Counted from the stretch's first letter, positions 8,422-19,332 are shown. The stretch: 43,714 nt of DNA from Fidelibacterota bacterium (GCA_016845065.1 JAERTG010000129.1:1-43714); one strand, 5' to 3'. Program-made: numbers and translations. The notes: generated from the sequence alone by a model not told the origin.

Positions 8422-10050
8422 TCAGAGGTTGATACTCCTGATAGCATCAATCAATTCCACCGAAGTCCAGGGTTTCTTAATCATAGCGGTGATGCCGTAG
8501 GATTTAACCTCCTCTTGCTCCTCAACTCCCAAATGACCCGTGGATAGGATAAAGGGAATCTCAGACCCCGTTTTCCTAATCGCCTGACAAAGCTCATCCC
8601 CAGACATTTTGGGCATGGAGAGATCTGAAATGATGAGATCATACTTATCTGGATCATTTTTAAACAAGTCTAATGCCTGCTTACCATTGGAGGCGCTATC
8701 CACAATGAAGTCTTTTTGCCTGAGGATCATCTCTGTAACCAGCCGAATGCTCTCCTCGTCATCCACAAACAATATGGTGCTCACATCATAGGACAACTTC
8801 TCGGAGGATTTATCCGCTTTGATTTCTTCTATCCCTGTACTTACAGGAAAAAGAATTGTGAATGTAGTCCCCATTCGCGAGGTGCTTGAAACAAAAATGC
8901 GTCCTTGCATCATCTCAACGATGCCGTGGACAACCGAAAGCCCAAGACCGTTAGTCATACCTACTTCCTTACTGGTGTAAAAGGGGTCGAATATCCTAGC
9001 TCGGCTGACTTCATCCATCCCAGGACCTGTATCGCTGATTTTGAGTTCGATTACATCGACCTCCGGCTCTCCTTCACCGAGATTGGTCTTTATTTGATGC
9101 AAGCCTACACTTATGATTCCACCCTTCTCTTCCATGGCCTGAGAAGCGTTATTACACATATTCATGATGATCTGATGTACCTGTGTTCGATCACACAGAA
9201 CCTCGCCAACATTCATATCAATGTTCTGCTTGATCTCAATATTGGGTGATATTGTGACTCGCTCCAGAGCAAGTGCGTCTACGACTATTTCATTCAGGGA
9301 CTGGACCTTCATTTCAATGCTAGTATTCCGACTAAAGGTGAGAATTTGTTGTACAATAATTTTGGCCCTCGCCCCATGATCCAGGAGCTGCTGAAAATTC
9401 GCCTTCAGCTCCTCATCTGGTGGAAGCCCTGCTTCCACAAGGCCACCATACAGAAACAAACTTTGCAATGCATTGTTAAGTTCGTGAGCGATACCACCAG
9501 CCATGATCCCCACAGCTTCCAGTTTTTGTGATTGGTTCAGCTGAGACTCGAGAGATAAACGCTCGGCTTCAGATCGCTTGCGATCTGTGATATCGCGAAA
9601 GGTTCCTGTTAATTTTTCAACATTGCCGTTCTTCATTACTGGGGTAGAAACTGCGTGGGTCACCCGTCTACTTCCTTTTGCAGTGATAAGATTTAACTCT
9701 AGATCGAAGGGTATTCCTTTTGAAATGGCAAGATCCAAAGCTACTTCCAATCTCTCTCTATCTTCTGGAACATAGAAATCAAGGGCTTCCATTATTGATT
9801 TTTCTTCTCCGATTGGGACCTCGTGGATTCGGTATACTTGATCTGACCAAAGTACGGCTTGGGTGTCAGGAATGAATTCCCATCCACCTATTTTTGAAAT
9901 CTTTTCCGTCTCCTTGAGAAGGTTATATACTACAGAAAGCTCCTCCTTTGCCTGATGGGCGGAATCAGTCATTTCTCGTTGGGTAACTCTTTGCCTCAAT
10001 ATGTTGAGTTCGCTCAGTAATTGTTCTTTGGTTAACGCTTCATCGCTCAT
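8422..10050 (-). CDS. Soluble hybrid histidine kinase (PAS-HisKA-HATPase-REC)
   Basis: A cytoplasmic sensor kinase of 542 residues with no TM helix. Residues 1-45 are helical; 48-158 form a PAS/PAC domain of the WxxDxxxRIH type (VLWSDQVYRIHEVP...TGTFRDITDRK). The kinase core starts [20 protein letters not shown] with phospho-acceptor H189. HATPase boxes are NMCNNASQAM, SDTGPGMDE and TNGLGLSVVHGIVEMMQG. The C-terminal receiver (about 425-540) has DDEE, phospho-acceptor Asp in LIISDLSMPKMSG and Lys in IKKPW. The core is the NtrB-like type shared by the kinases at 18.2, 19.7 and 28.7 kb. With no DNA-binding partner adjacent, it probably passes phosphate to a separate receiver. The signal is presumably a cytoplasmic ligand sensed by the PAS domain. 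Confidence 0.95.
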   Translation of the reverse strand: MSDEALTKEQLLSELNILRQRVTQREMTDSAHQAKEELSVVYNLLKETEKISKIGGWEFIPDTQAVLWSDQVYRIHEVPIGEEKSIMEALDFYVPEDRERLEVALDLAISKGIPFDLELNLITAKGSRRVTHAVSTPVMKNGNVEKLTGTFRDITDRKRSEAERLSLESQLNQSQKLEAVGIMAGGIAHELNNALQSLFLYGGLVEAGLPPDEELKANFQQLLDHGARAKIIVQQILTFSRNTSIEMKVQSLNEIVVDALALERVTISPNIEIKQNIDMNVGEVLCDRTQVHQIIMNMCNNASQAMEEKGGIISVGLHQIKTNLGEGEPEVDVIELKISDTGPGMDEVSRARIFDPFYTSKEVGMTNGLGLSVVHGIVEMMQGRIFVSSTSRMGTTFTILFPVSTGIEEIKADKSSEKLSYDVSTILFVDDEESIRLVTEMILRQKDFIVDSASNGKQALDLFKNDPDKYDLIISDLSMPKMSGDELCQAIRKTGSEIPFILSTGHLGVEEQEEVKSYGITAMIKKPWTSVELIDAIRSINL

Positions 10051-10544
10051 CGCTGAATCCGTTCTTTAATTGATTGATTCGCCAGACCAAATGCTGCTGA
10101 CTATACTGAAAATAATAGGCAACTTATGTATATCCAGTTCATTTGATTGCATTTTTTATATAAAATTTGATCAAGATTGTCTCTCCAGCAATCATAGCTG
10201 ATCTGCCATATATAGAATGGTGTTGTTACTGTCTTAATAGGGATATCCCTTTAATGCAGTGCTATTTTGCTGTCTCAATTACGTTTGTTTTCGAGACACC
10301 TCAGGAGCTGGAAACGCAGACCTAGTGCTGTTTCTTTATACCTCTGCCCTTCGCATCACAATTGGATTATCCAGGTCATATTCGGCACAACCACCTCAAA
10401 TCCGTGATGAAATCAATCAGGGTAAAGATCGAGATATTGAAGTGCAGCCCGTAGGGAGATAGGAGTGTGCGAACTCAAACCATCTAATTGATAAATGATA
10501 TAATTGGTGATTGATGAGAATGATAGATGGTCCTATCTAAGGAC
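10051..10544. other. Intergenic region without a recognisable gene
   Basis: 494 bases, AT-rich, with no supportable ORF. A small inverted repeat, GGTCCT(N5)AGGACC, lies at 10529-10545 at the 3' end of the next minus-strand gene; it lacks a U-run, so it is at best a weak terminator. TGTCTC...GAGACA flanks a 16-base spacer near 10272-10299. Confidence 0.5.
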
Positions 10545-11051
10545 CTATAAAACTGCCAAATTCGCTGGGGGAACTGGAAAAGGAATACTGGTGCTGGCAT
10601 CATCCATGTAAACCATATAGACTGAATTTGTGGAAACTATCTCTCTCTTCATGGACTTCCCAGTGAAATACTGAATACTGTTAAGTCCAACATCAAGTAT
10701 GATACATAAAATTTTTGTCCCGTCATTCATCTCAATAACATCAATCATGTCTTGAGGATCATTACTCTCTAATACCAACTGCAAATCGATATCCATATTG
10801 GTGTTCAAGTACTGGACATCTAATCGAGAGACGACATGCAGGGGTGCATCCTTATCACCAAAAACCTGAAAGAAGTAGAAATTTTCGTCAGAATGAATCA
10901 ATCTGCCGTTTATGGGCTCTTGATACTTAGCAGAAAATTCAATTGACATATCTTTGCTATCACTAACCTCTTTATGATCAAGATTGGAAGATTTTGCCAT
11001 TACATTTGAAACCAAGAGTGCGAAGGTGAGGATGATGTTGACTAAGTACAT
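10545..11051 (-). CDS. Hypothetical exported protein
   Basis: A 168-residue protein of unknown function with an N-terminal signal peptide (MYLVNIILTFALLVSNVMAK), so it is probably periplasmic. The ATG has AAGGAAG at good spacing. The mature part has two beta-rich segments: one around EPINGRLIHSDENFYFFQVF and a second, MIDVIEMNDGTKILCIILDV, resembling the strand-turn-strand 'NDGTxIxGxIxxV' pattern of small SH3-like or Sm-like beta domains common in FCB-group secreted proteins. That resemblance is weak. It ends with a Pro-rich tail (SIPFPVPPANLAVL). It is flanked by large spacers and appears to be a single-gene unit. Confidence 0.7.
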   Translation of the reverse strand: MYLVNIILTFALLVSNVMAKSSNLDHKEVSDSKDMSIEFSAKYQEPINGRLIHSDENFYFFQVFGDKDAPLHVVSRLDVQYLNTNMDIDLQLVLESNDPQDMIDVIEMNDGTKILCIILDVGLNSIQYFTGKSMKREIVSTNSVYMVYMDDASTSIPFPVPPANLAVL

Positions 11052-11514
11052 ATTTTCTTCCTTTCAACAGACCACTTGGTCTTGATTGAAAGTATGTTAG
11101 TCTAAATATGGGAATTGGTATACAGGGAGTAACCTATAGTCATACGTGGATTTACCTTAAAAACTCAAAGGAAATTATTCTAACAACGGATTGGTATAAT
11201 CGTTTTTAAGCTTGATTGGGAATAATGTTCGCACTTTTGGTTTTAGATCGTTAGGAAATGTCATTTGCCAGGACAGGGAGCATTTATAATTATAATTTCA
11301 ATGTGCTTACTGAGCTCAGATAATTAATCATTATTACAAAACTTTAGACACATAAGCCATTATACTTGAATGGTCCAGCACATTTAAGTGCGATGAAAAG
11401 CTGAGACTTACTCCTCTCTTGATGAGATAAATTGTAGAATTAATGGGCGGTTTGTTTTAGATAGCTTGCGCGGTTTCAAACTACCTGTAATGTCTAATTT
11501 GAACCACAATCTGC
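11052..11514. other. Intergenic region without a recognisable gene
   Basis: 463 AT-rich bases with no open frame of coding character on either strand and no strong hairpin. It should contain the promoter of the exported-protein gene at its left end. Confidence 0.5.
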
Positions 11515-11910
11515 TTAATAGTAAGCTGAAACAGATATTGCTGTAGTCTCATTGCTAACTGCATAATTATACTTATAACCTGTCAATTTATCATATCCCT
11601 CATCGTAGATTCCGTTTTCATTGGTATCAAGAAAGACGAAAGCAGTGATATTACCTTCGCTACCTGCTCCCAGAACAAATTTCTGAGTGACATTTTTGTT
11701 CACTGAAATTGGAAATTGGTCGAGGACCTCAATAGTAGCACCTTCACAATTGGAATATTCTCCATCTGAAATAGCGAGGTACCAATCGCCCTCAGATGTA
11801 AAGTATGAATCATCAGTCCAGATAACACCTGCATCAACATAGCGGGGATTTTCACAATTGCTTAAGACTAATGCTACGAGGATGGTAATTATGAGGTTTA
11901 TATTCTTCAT
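11515..11910 (-). CDS. Small lipoprotein with a calcium-loop-like motif
   Basis: A 131-residue predicted lipoprotein. The signal peptide ends in a lipobox, LVLSNC, with the lipidated Cys at residue 19; AAGGAG lies seven bases upstream of the ATG. The mature part is a small beta-rich domain. Near its C-terminus, FLDTNENGIYDEGYD has the acidic spacing of dockerin/EF-hand-like calcium loops (DxNxNGxxD) and is typical of extracellular FCB proteins. No enzymatic motif is seen. The Asp after the lipid Cys region gives no firm sorting signal. Function unknown; a cell-surface or periplasmic role is inferred from the lipobox. Confidence 0.75.
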   Translation of the reverse strand: MKNINLIITILVALVLSNCENPRYVDAGVIWTDDSYFTSEGDWYLAISDGEYSNCEGATIEVLDQFPISVNKNVTQKFVLGAGSEGNITAFVFLDTNENGIYDEGYDKLTGYKYNYAVSNETTAISVSAYY

Positions 11911-12095
11911 GTCAAACTCCTTATGATGATTTTCTTGACACTAGGATGTTAAACATCATACAGAATTAATATGTAGGGTTCTCCCTATTTAGCGCAATAA
12001 AAAACCCCAAATCCTATTGCTATTAATGATAGTTATACAGAGTTTATTCCTAATGGTTCAATAACAATATCATTTCTGGTGGTTAGTGCTGAATC

Positions 12096-12268
12096 GATTT
12101 GATTAAATTCATCCACGATAAAAATCCAAAGAATCCTGATTGTATTGCAGTGACTGCTCACGCTTTTCCACAGATCAGGGTGAAGTCCTGGCGGCTGGGG
12201 CGGTGGAATTCTTTACCAGGTCAATCATGAGAGAGGCTTTGATTGGAGCCGTTGATAAACAGTTATAA
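12096..12268 (+). pseudogene. Remnant of a response-regulator receiver domain
   Basis: Two frames joined by a one-base deletion just after 12167 read as the second half of a CheY-like receiver: first DLIKFIHDKNPKNPDCIAVTAHAF split across the helix-4/strand-4 region with the AVTAHA signature, then DQGEVLAAGAVEFFT and REALIGAVDKQL followed by a TAA. The AGA turn and EFFT strand match the family. The conserved Lys-Pro after strand 5 is degraded to Arg-Ser. Everything upstream, including the phospho-acceptor Asp, is lost. It is the C-terminus of a regulator or hybrid kinase that once stood here. Confidence 0.75.
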
Positions 12269-12520
12269 GGTGTATGGAACCTTCGGCGCTCCCCCCTATT
12301 AAAGATATCATTTCTGTGGTCTTTATATGTGATTCTGCCAAACCAAGCGTTGGATACCAGCCATTTCTACCAGCTTTTCATATTTATTTTAACCTGCTAA
12401 CCTGCATTAAAAAACTCAATTGAGTCTGTTAATTTCTGGGGATTCAGGTTCGCTCTTGCTCTGTGCCGAGTGTTAGGGTATTTCAAAACTTTTTGGTGGA
12501 TGAGGGTAAATTGTGATACC

Positions 12521-12570
12521 CTTATTAACCAAATCATATGAACTGCAATTTCCTTATTCGGTAAACTGGT
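12521..12570 (-). repeat. Coding-like relic repeated at 24246-24295, copy 1
   Basis: Fifty bases that differ at only a few positions from 24246-24295 in the same orientation. Both copies translate on the minus strand to related peptides: here TSLPNKEIAVHMIWLIR, there TSLPKKEIAAHMSRLIRE. Similarity weakens on both sides. It suggests two decayed copies of one gene. The family is not recognised. Confidence 0.6.
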
Positions 12571-13311
12571 ACGAGACGCCAACTTTTTATAGCAGACACT
12601 AAAAGAGCTGCAAGTTGCTGGTAGCGTTTATCCCGTCAGCTGTATGGTAATGATTGTTTTCAATTCCTCTATCCACCCAAATCACATTTAATATTGAGAA
12701 CATATCTGATTCTGGCTAATCATTTCCGAATGATACGAACTATTGCCATTTGACCTATCATACGTCCAATGTACTAATGGTAGGCAGCAATAAGTTCCCA
12801 GTCGCTTCCAATCATTCTGCTTCGGAGCTGCTTTGCCAACTTAGGTGAGTCACTACTCATCGTAGTTTGTCTCCGCTCCTCATTGGAATATGATTTGATC
12901 CATTTTTTCTCCGAAGGAATTTGGATAGAGTGTAGAAGTAATCATCAAAAGACAAGAGAGGACTCGCCCAATTTGACAATCAATGCTACAATATGTCCTA
13001 TTGGTGGGTAAATTTGTCCACTACTTGCTAGGATAAATGCAAGAGTCCTAAATCAATAATTCATCGTTAGTCTTTTAATTACAATGAGTTCGTGTGGTGT
13101 CCAGATATTCCTCATAGACCGGCGTAGTAATTGCTTAATATCGCAGATGCCGGAGAGTGTCACTTGTATTATAAGCGATCTTGTCCGAATTGCTATGGCA
13201 ACATAAATAGCAACTTTTGACAAGTCTTTTAATTCAGGTCAAATGAACGACAAACAGATATCTAGCGAGTATAGATTGTAGACGAGTACACCGAGAGAGC
13301 TATTTACAAAT

Positions 13312-16300
13312 ATGAAAAAGATCAACCCTGACGAAACAAACACTAATATGAAACCGTTGGTACTCAAGACCCTCGTTTTTTTCTTGCCAGTTTTTTTACT
13401 CGTATGCTTCATTGGTTTTTCCCTGTTGTCTTCTCTGAATTCAAATGAGATGCAGTCATTTTATGAGAGAGAAAACTATATAACAACTGGTCAGTCTGCG
13501 CTTCTCAGTGATGACCTCCTGGATCCAGCTGCAGAAATAGCTATACTGGCTCAAGGCATTGCTAATCATAATTTGTGGGATAATAATGGTGTGATTGACC
13601 AGCAGATTCTGGCTGATATTTCTAGCAATTTTTTAAGTATCTCTACTTTTCGCAGAATGTATGACCAACTAAGGCTTATTGATCAGGATGGTCTTGAACT
13701 TGCCCGGGTGAATTTTAATTCAGGAAAGCCACAAATCGTACCAAAGGACCAGCTCCAAAATAAGCGAGGAAGATATTTTTTTGAGGATGCTTTTGAGCTG
13801 AACTATGGAGAAATATTTATCTCTCCCATGGATCTTAACATTGAACATGGAACGATCGAAATCCCGCATAAACCAATGATCCGCTTTGCCACGCCCATTA
13901 TTGATAAGCAGGGTATCAAAAAGGGAATTGTCCTGCTTAATGTTTTCGGAAAAAACATGCTCGATCATTGTCTCAGCCTCAATGCTGCCTCATCAGGCAG
14001 CCAGACAATGTTACTCAACGCCCAGGGATATTGGCTACTTAGCCCAGAGAAATCTGATGAATGGGGATTCATGTACCCAAATTCTCAGGACCTCAACTTT
14101 GACCACAAATATCCCGCAGCATGGGATCGGATTCGGGATAATGACACAACTCAATTTGAGACAAGTGATGGCCTTTTCACTTCTCGGACAATTCTACCAC
14201 TCCGTGAAGCACAAATATCAAGTACAGAGTCAGACGAGGTCTATGCAGCCAGCCACACTGTGATAGTAAGTGAAGACTATTTCTGGAAGGTGGTCTCATT
14301 TATCCCCAATGATACATTGTATGCAAATCAAATCAAACGGCACACTATAGGGATACTAATTTTAGCCACCTTTGGTGTGATTCTGTTATTGGTTTCATCG
14401 TTTGCCGTAAAGATTGGCATCGTACGGAAGGCCAGTGCAAATGACTTACTCTCAAGTGCTAAGAAATACCGCAAAATTGCGGAAAAGCTGGCTGAGTCGG
14501 ATAAAGAATTAAAAATGGATATAGCGGATCGTAAACTGGCTGAAGAAGCGCTTTTGAGCACTAACCGCCAGCTTGTGGAGGCCACTGCAGATCTTCTAGA
14601 AAGTGAAGAAAGATATCGTGGTCTTATTTTGAATTTGGAGGCAGGCGTGGTTGTGCATTCTGTGGATACTGCAATTCTTATGCATAACAAACAAGCTGCT
14701 GATTTACTGGGGCTAAATACCGAAGAAATGACTGGGAAAAAAGCGATTGATCCTGACTGGTATTTTCTGGATATCGATGGTAAGAAATTGCCTCGTGAAG
14801 AGTATCCTGTAACAATTATCAAAAATACACGAAAAGCTCTTAGAAATCTTGTTGTTGGGGTCTACCGACCAAAAACAAAAGACAAAGTATGGTTAACAGT
14901 AAATGGCTTTCCTTTTCTCGATAATTCTGGCAAGCTACACGAAATAGTGATCAGTTTTATCGATTTCACTTCACATAAAAATGCAGAAACTGCCCTTATC
15001 CGGAGCGAAGAGAAATATCGTTTGATCGTCGAAAACGCCCATGATGGGATTGAAATCACTCAGGATGATAAAATCATCTACTCCAATACTCGATTTGCCG
15101 AAATGTTAGGTTATTCTGTCGATGAGATATCTAATATATCATCCGATAAAATCTTCAGTAAGCAGGCTAAACGAGATTTAAAAGAAAGCACGAGAAATAG
15201 GCCATCAAATGGAGGGGAGCTCGATACCTACGAGACCACGTTTTTGCAAAAGGACGGCGGCACCATCGATGTTGAGGTCAAATATGAGATCATCGATTTT
15301 CATGGAAAATGGGCAACATTTGCCATTGTCAGAGATATAACCGTGCGCAAACAGGCGGAGAAGACGCTACGTGAGACGCATGCAAGGCACTCTGCCATGA
15401 TAGCAAATATTGGCGATGTAATTAGCATCATGGGGGCTGATAGTATCATGAAATATGTTAGTCCAAATATTGAACAATGGTTTGGATGGAGGTCCGAGGA
15501 TCTTGTCGGGACAGACCCCTGGGTAAATGTTCATCCAGGAGATCTTGAAAGGCTTCAAAAAAGATTTTATGCAGTCGGGGAAAAAGACAACGCCACGATG
15601 ACGGTTGAATTCAGATATAAACGTAAAGATGGTATTTATACCTGGATAGAGATGAATGCTACAAATCGACTAAATGATCCAACAATCAATGGCATATTGC
15701 TCAACTATCATGATATCTCAGAGCGTAAGCAGGCCGAAAGAGAACTTGTGGAATCTAACCTCCAGCTCGAAGAGGCCACTTCACGGGCTAACGACATGGC
15801 AATCGAAGCAGAAATGGCCAACATCGCCAAGAGCGAATTTCTGGCCAATATGAGCCATGAAATCCGTACACCTATGAATGGTGTCATTGGCATGACAGGG
15901 CTTTTGTTGGACACGGAACTCGACAACAACCAGCGTCGCTATGCCGAAATCGTTCGTGCCAGCGGTGAGTCACTGCTTGGTTTGATCAACAATATCCTCG
16001 ATTTTTCCAAGATCGAGGCCGGCAAAATGGACTTGGAGATCCTGGATATTGATCTGCAAAACCTACTTGAAGATTTTGCATCCACGCTGGCAATGCAGGC
16101 ACATGTCAAGGGGCTAGAATTGGTCTGCGGCATGTCTCCTGACGCGCCGGCAATGCTCCGGGGCGATCCGGGGCGATTGCGGCAAATCCTGACCAACCTG
16201 ACAGGCAACGCCATCAAGTTTACCCATACCGGAGAGGTGGTGATCCGCATCACCCTTGAATCCGACAGTGAGAAAACTGTGCTTCTGCGCTTTTCTGTGC

Positions 16301-17829
16301 GCGATACAGGGATCGGCATCCCCGATGATAAGATCGGTCTACTCTTCGATAAATTCAGCCAGGTAGATGCCTCCACCACCCGTCAATTTGGTGGTACGGG
16401 CCTGGGTTTGGCCATCTCCAAACAGTTGGCCGAAATGATGGGTGGCGAAATAGGCGCGACTAGCAAGGAGGGCATGGGATCGGAGTTTTGGTTCACCGCC
16501 CGTCTGGAAAAACAAGCTGTAGAAATGAATTGTAATGTATCCCCTCCTCCTGAGATTTTGACCGACGTACGTGTGTTGATTGTGGACGATAATGCAACGA
16601 ATAGGGAAATCCTCACCGCTAAATTGACTGCCTGGAATATGCGGGTATCTGAAACCGGCAACGGCCAAGAAGCACTTGATGCCCTCTACAAATCCGTAAA
16701 GGATGTTGACCCATTCCAGGTTGCGGTCATTGATATGCAAATGCCAGGTATGGACGGGGCTGCATTGGGGCGCGCTATAAAGACGGACGGACGTCTATCC
16801 AAGACCTGCCTGGTGCTGCTAAGCTCCCTGGGTGCAGGCGGTGACGCCAAGCAATACGCCAAGATCGGATTTGAAGCCTACCTGACCAAACCAGCGCGGA
16901 CAATGGAATTGAAATCCGCTCTCTCACAGGTGCTGGCCTCAGGCGAGGGAGAAACGCTGAATGCCTACCGCACTGCCACCCACCACAGCAAGCACGATGT
17001 GGTGAACCTGTTTGCGGACCGCAAGGGCAGGATTCTGCTGGCCGAGGACAACATCACCAACCAGCAAGTGGCGCTGGGGATTCTCAAAAAATTCGGTCTG
17101 ACAGCCGATGCTGTGGCCAATGGAGCGGAGGCAGTAAAGACTTTAGAGACCATACCCTATGACCTCGTGCTCATGGACCTACAGATGCCCGAAATGGACG
17201 GGTATGGAGCTACGGCTCGTATCCGTGATCCCATATCTCCAGTCCGAAACCACGACGTTCCGATAATTGCTATGACTGCACACGCCATGACCGGCGACCG
17301 AGAAAAGTGCCTGAAAGCAGGCATGAACGGCTATGTTTCCAAACCCGTGGATCCAGTGGTACTGGCAAATGAACTGGAGAAGTGGCTACCAATCCCAAAA
17401 ACTATCCCCGAGGAGAGTATCACTGAACCTGAGGAGAAATCGTCAGGTGATTCAGAGGTATTTGAATTAGTCGTGTGGGACAAAGAAACGATGTTGGGGC
17501 GGGTGATGGATGATGAAGATTTGGTCCGGACAATTATCTCTGGCTTTATAGGGGATATCCCCAACCAGATTGAAAAACTCGACCAGTTCCTCGAAAATGG
17601 AGATATACAGGGCGTGGAACGTCAGGCCCATACCATAAAAGGAGCGGCTTCGAATGTAGGTGGGGATGCGCTGCAGGATATTGCCTTTGCGATTGAAAAA
17701 GCGGGCGAGGCTGGTGAACTGGACGCCGCCAGGACAGACATGGAAGAATTGAAAAGACGTTTTGATTGTTTAGAAAATGAAATCAGGATAGAATTAGGTC
17801 AAAAGAATAAAAAGGTGACCCAGACATGA
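13312..17829 (+). CDS. Large tripartite hybrid sensor kinase (dCache-3xPAS-HK-REC-REC-HPt)
   Basis: Inner-membrane phosphorelay kinase of 1505 residues. TM1 is about 14-38, a double-Cache-like periplasmic sensor about 40-340, TM2 about 344-367, then a coiled coil, PAS domains about 440-560, 562-685 and 688-805, HisKA with H849 ([12 protein letters not shown]), HATPase ([27 protein letters not shown]), REC1 with D1141 ([11 protein letters not shown]), REC2 with D1289 ([11 protein letters not shown]) and HPt with H1440 ([13 protein letters not shown]). This is a BarA/ArcB-like layout with two receivers. The HPt probably donates to the stand-alone receiver that overlaps its stop codon (ATGA). 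The region from about 15.8 to 17.4 kb is much richer in GC than the N-terminal part, suggesting the catalytic/receiver block was acquired separately from the sensor. Confidence 0.95.
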   Translation: MKKINPDETNTNMKPLVLKTLVFFLPVFLLVCFIGFSLLSSLNSNEMQSFYERENYITTGQSALLSDDLLDPAAEIAILAQGIANHNLWDNNGVIDQQILADISSNFLSISTFRRMYDQLRLIDQDGLELARVNFNSGKPQIVPKDQLQNKRGRYFFEDAFELNYGEIFISPMDLNIEHGTIEIPHKPMIRFATPIIDKQGIKKGIVLLNVFGKNMLDHCLSLNAASSGSQTMLLNAQGYWLLSPEKSDEWGFMYPNSQDLNFDHKYPAAWDRIRDNDTTQFETSDGLFTSRTILPLREAQISSTESDEVYAASHTVIVSEDYFWKVVSFIPNDTLYANQIKRHTIGILILATFGVILLLVSSFAVKIGIVRKASANDLLSSAKKYRKIAEKLAESDKELKMDIADRKLAEEALLSTNRQLVEATADLLESEERYRGLILNLEAGVVVHSVDTAILMHNKQAADLLGLNTEEMTGKKAIDPDWYFLDIDGKKLPREEYPVTIIKNTRKALRNLVVGVYRPKTKDKVWLTVNGFPFLDNSGKLHEIVISFIDFTSHKNAETALIRSEEKYRLIVENAHDGIEITQDDKIIYSNTRFAEMLGYSVDEISNISSDKIFSKQAKRDLKESTRNRPSNGGELDTYETTFLQKDGGTIDVEVKYEIIDFHGKWATFAIVRDITVRKQAEKTLRETHARHSAMIANIGDVISIMGADSIMKYVSPNIEQWFGWRSEDLVGTDPWVNVHPGDLERLQKRFYAVGEKDNATMTVEFRYKRKDGIYTWIEMNATNRLNDPTINGILLNYHDISERKQAERELVESNLQLEEATSRANDMAIEAEMANIAKSEFLANMSHEIRTPMNGVIGMTGLLLDTELDNNQRRYAEIVRASGESLLGLINNILDFSKIEAGKMDLEILDIDLQNLLEDFASTLAMQAHVKGLELVCGMSPDAPAMLRGDPGRLRQILTNLTGNAIKFTHTGEVVIRITLESDSEKTVLLRFSVRDTGIGIPDDKIGLLFDKFSQVDASTTRQFGGTGLGLAISKQLAEMMGGEIGATSKEGMGSEFWFTARLEKQAVEMNCNVSPPPEILTDVRVLIVDDNATNREILTAKLTAWNMRVSETGNGQEALDALYKSVKDVDPFQVAVIDMQMPGMDGAALGRAIKTDGRLSKTCLVLLSSLGAGGDAKQYAKIGFEAYLTKPARTMELKSALSQVLASGEGETLNAYRTATHHSKHDVVNLFADRKGRILLAEDNITNQQVALGILKKFGLTADAVANGAEAVKTLETIPYDLVLMDLQMPEMDGYGATARIRDPISPVRNHDVPIIAMTAHAMTGDREKCLKAGMNGYVSKPVDPVVLANELEKWLPIPKTIPEESITEPEEKSSGDSEVFELVVWDKETMLGRVMDDEDLVRTIISGFIGDIPNQIEKLDQFLENGDIQGVERQAHTIKGAASNVGGDALQDIAFAIEKAGEAGELDAARTDMEELKRRFDCLENEIRIELGQKNKKVTQT

Positions 17830-18221
17830 AAACACTTATTGTTGAGGACGATTTTACCAGCCGATTGCTACTGCAGGAATTTTTGACAAGTTATGGGTCT
17901 GTACATATAGCGGTAGACGGTAAGGAGGCTGTAGATGCCGTGCGTTCTGCCCTCCAATCGAATAAGCCTTACGACCTGATTCTAATGGATATCATGATGC
18001 CTAAATTGGATGGTCATGAAGCGCTAACCCAGATCAGAAAGATAGAGGCACAAAATCATTTGGTCGATGCAGATCAGGTGAAGGTGATCATGGTAACAGC
18101 CCTCGCTGATGCGGACAATGTAATTTTCGCCAGTCAAAATAAGGTTCAGGGATATATTCTGAAACCTTACGACCTGAATAAACTGCTTGAAGAGCTCCGC
18201 AAATTGGGATTGATATCATGA
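17826..18221 (+). CDS. Stand-alone CheY-like response regulator
   Basis: Single receiver domain of 131 residues: acidic pocket E7/D8/D9 (VEDDF), phospho-acceptor D55 (LILMDIMMPKLDG), the Thr of MVTALAD, and Lys in YILKPYD. There is no output domain. Its ATG overlaps the stop of the large kinase (ATGA), so translation is coupled and it is the obvious phosphate recipient from that kinase's HPt. It could act on a flagellar or kinase target, or pass phosphate on to the receiver-kinase that begins 17 bases downstream. Its C-terminal strand (KVQGYILKP) is very like that in the kinase pseudogene at 22.03-23.97 kb, so the two receivers are close relatives. Confidence 0.93.
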   Translation: MKTLIVEDDFTSRLLLQEFLTSYGSVHIAVDGKEAVDAVRSALQSNKPYDLILMDIMMPKLDGHEALTQIRKIEAQNHLVDADQVKVIMVTALADADNVIFASQNKVQGYILKPYDLNKLLEELRKLGLIS

Positions 18222-18237
18222 AAAGGAGAACAATCCC

Positions 18238-19332
18238 TTGCGAATCCTGATTGCAGAAGACGATTTTACTTCGCGTAGCATACTGATGGCAGGTCTGAAG
18301 AAAGTTGGACATGAGGTTGTGGAAACCATTAACGGTGCCGAGGCTTGGGCTGAATTGCAAAAGCCCAATGCTCCCAAACTTATCATTCTTGACTGGATGA
18401 TGCCAGAGATGGATGGATTAGAGGTACTTAACTGTGTTCGTGGTATGGATAATAAGCCCCCCTCATATATTATCATGCTAACCTCAAAAAACGAAAAAGC
18501 AGACATCATCGCCGGTTTGAACGCTGGGGCAGACGACTACTTGGCAAAGCCGTTTAACCTAGGTGAACTTAAAGCCAGAGTCGAAGTAGGAAGACGGATG
18601 GTTGAAATGCAAGAGCAGCTTCGTCAAGCCCACAAACTCGAAGTCATAGGAACCATGGTTGGTGGTGTTGCTCATGAGTTCAACAATGCCCTTCAAAGCC
18701 TATTTTTATATGCTGGAATTGTTCAAGACCAACTGCCTGAGGAGCAGGCTATTAAAGATGATTTCGAGAAATTGCTGGCGACTGCTAATGATGCCAAACA
18801 TTTAGTACAACAGGTCATGTTGATTAGCTCTCAGGATTCTGGCCAACCAGAGCAGATTGATCTAGCTGACTTAATAAGTGATGTACTCCAAAAAAAAATG
18901 ACTGCTGGCCTGGATGCGAGTCATATTGAGCTTACTGTTTCTAAGAATTGCCCTCCCGTGAGAGGGGATAAACAACAGATTCGAACCATTCTCAACCATG
19001 TGATCGAGAACGCCATTTTAGCTATTGTAAATGGTGGCGATATAAGTATAAACCTAGAGTGTGATGAACATACCACGGAAAAATCTATTCAGTCTAGAAA
19101 AGTCCAACTGGCTATAACGGATACTGGTGTGGGCATGACTGAAGAGACGTTGAGTCAAGCTTTCAATCCGTTTTTTACTACGCGTGAGGTGGGTCAGGGA
19201 AAAGGATTTGGTCTCCCTATTGTCTACAACATACTTCAGAACATGGGTGGTTCGATATCAGTGACTAGCCTGTTCGGGAAGGGTTCCAGTTTTGTAATTG
19301 AATTTCCTTCAGGTAACATTCAGGTAAATTAA
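18238..19332 (+). CDS. Receiver-kinase (REC-HisKA-HATPase)
   Basis: A 364-residue cytoplasmic protein in which the receiver comes first: residues 1-120 have AEDDF, phospho-acceptor D52 (LDWMMPEMDG) and K104 (LAKPF); the kinase core follows directly, with H146 in VGGVAHEFNNALQSLFLY, a short N-box ENAILAIVNGG, DTGVGMT and GKGFGLPIV. The start is TTG at 18238 with AGGAGA nine bases upstream. It is the third gene of an operon with the large kinase and the stand-alone receiver, so phosphorylation of its own receiver probably gates the kinase, making a relay link rather than a primary sensor. The second core Asn of the N-box region is less canonical than in its paralogues, so activity may be reduced. 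Confidence 0.92.
   Translation: MRILIAEDDFTSRSILMAGLKKVGHEVVETINGAEAWAELQKPNAPKLIILDWMMPEMDGLEVLNCVRGMDNKPPSYIIMLTSKNEKADIIAGLNAGADDYLAKPFNLGELKARVEVGRRMVEMQEQLRQAHKLEVIGTMVGGVAHEFNNALQSLFLYAGIVQDQLPEEQAIKDDFEKLLATANDAKHLVQQVMLISSQDSGQPEQIDLADLISDVLQKKMTAGLDASHIELTVSKNCPPVRGDKQQIRTILNHVIENAILAIVNGGDISINLECDEHTTEKSIQSRKVQLAITDTGVGMTEETLSQAFNPFFTTREVGQGKGFGLPIVYNILQNMGGSISVTSLFGKGSSFVIEFPSGNIQVN

Larger units (their letters stand above)
11911..13311. other. 1.4-kb spacer of decayed sequence
   Basis: No intact gene. I can identify a frameshifted receiver-domain fragment (12096-12268, plus) and a coding-like segment repeated at 24246-24295 (12521-12570). On the minus strand, about 12945-12776 is open for roughly 55 codons and ends LAKQLRSRMIGSDWELIAAYH, but it has no convincing start and I do not recognise it. 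The right part should hold the promoter of the 13.3-kb kinase operon. The whole looks like a graveyard of older signalling and mobile genes. Confidence 0.6.

Noticed and set aside
12397..12582. 61-codon minus-strand ORF as a gene
   Set aside because: It contains the repeated relic but no start signal and no conserved continuation; treated as a remnant.
12776..12945. Open minus-strand frame ending SDWELIAAYH
   Set aside because: About 55 codons with no good start or family; could not be supported as a gene or a named pseudogene.
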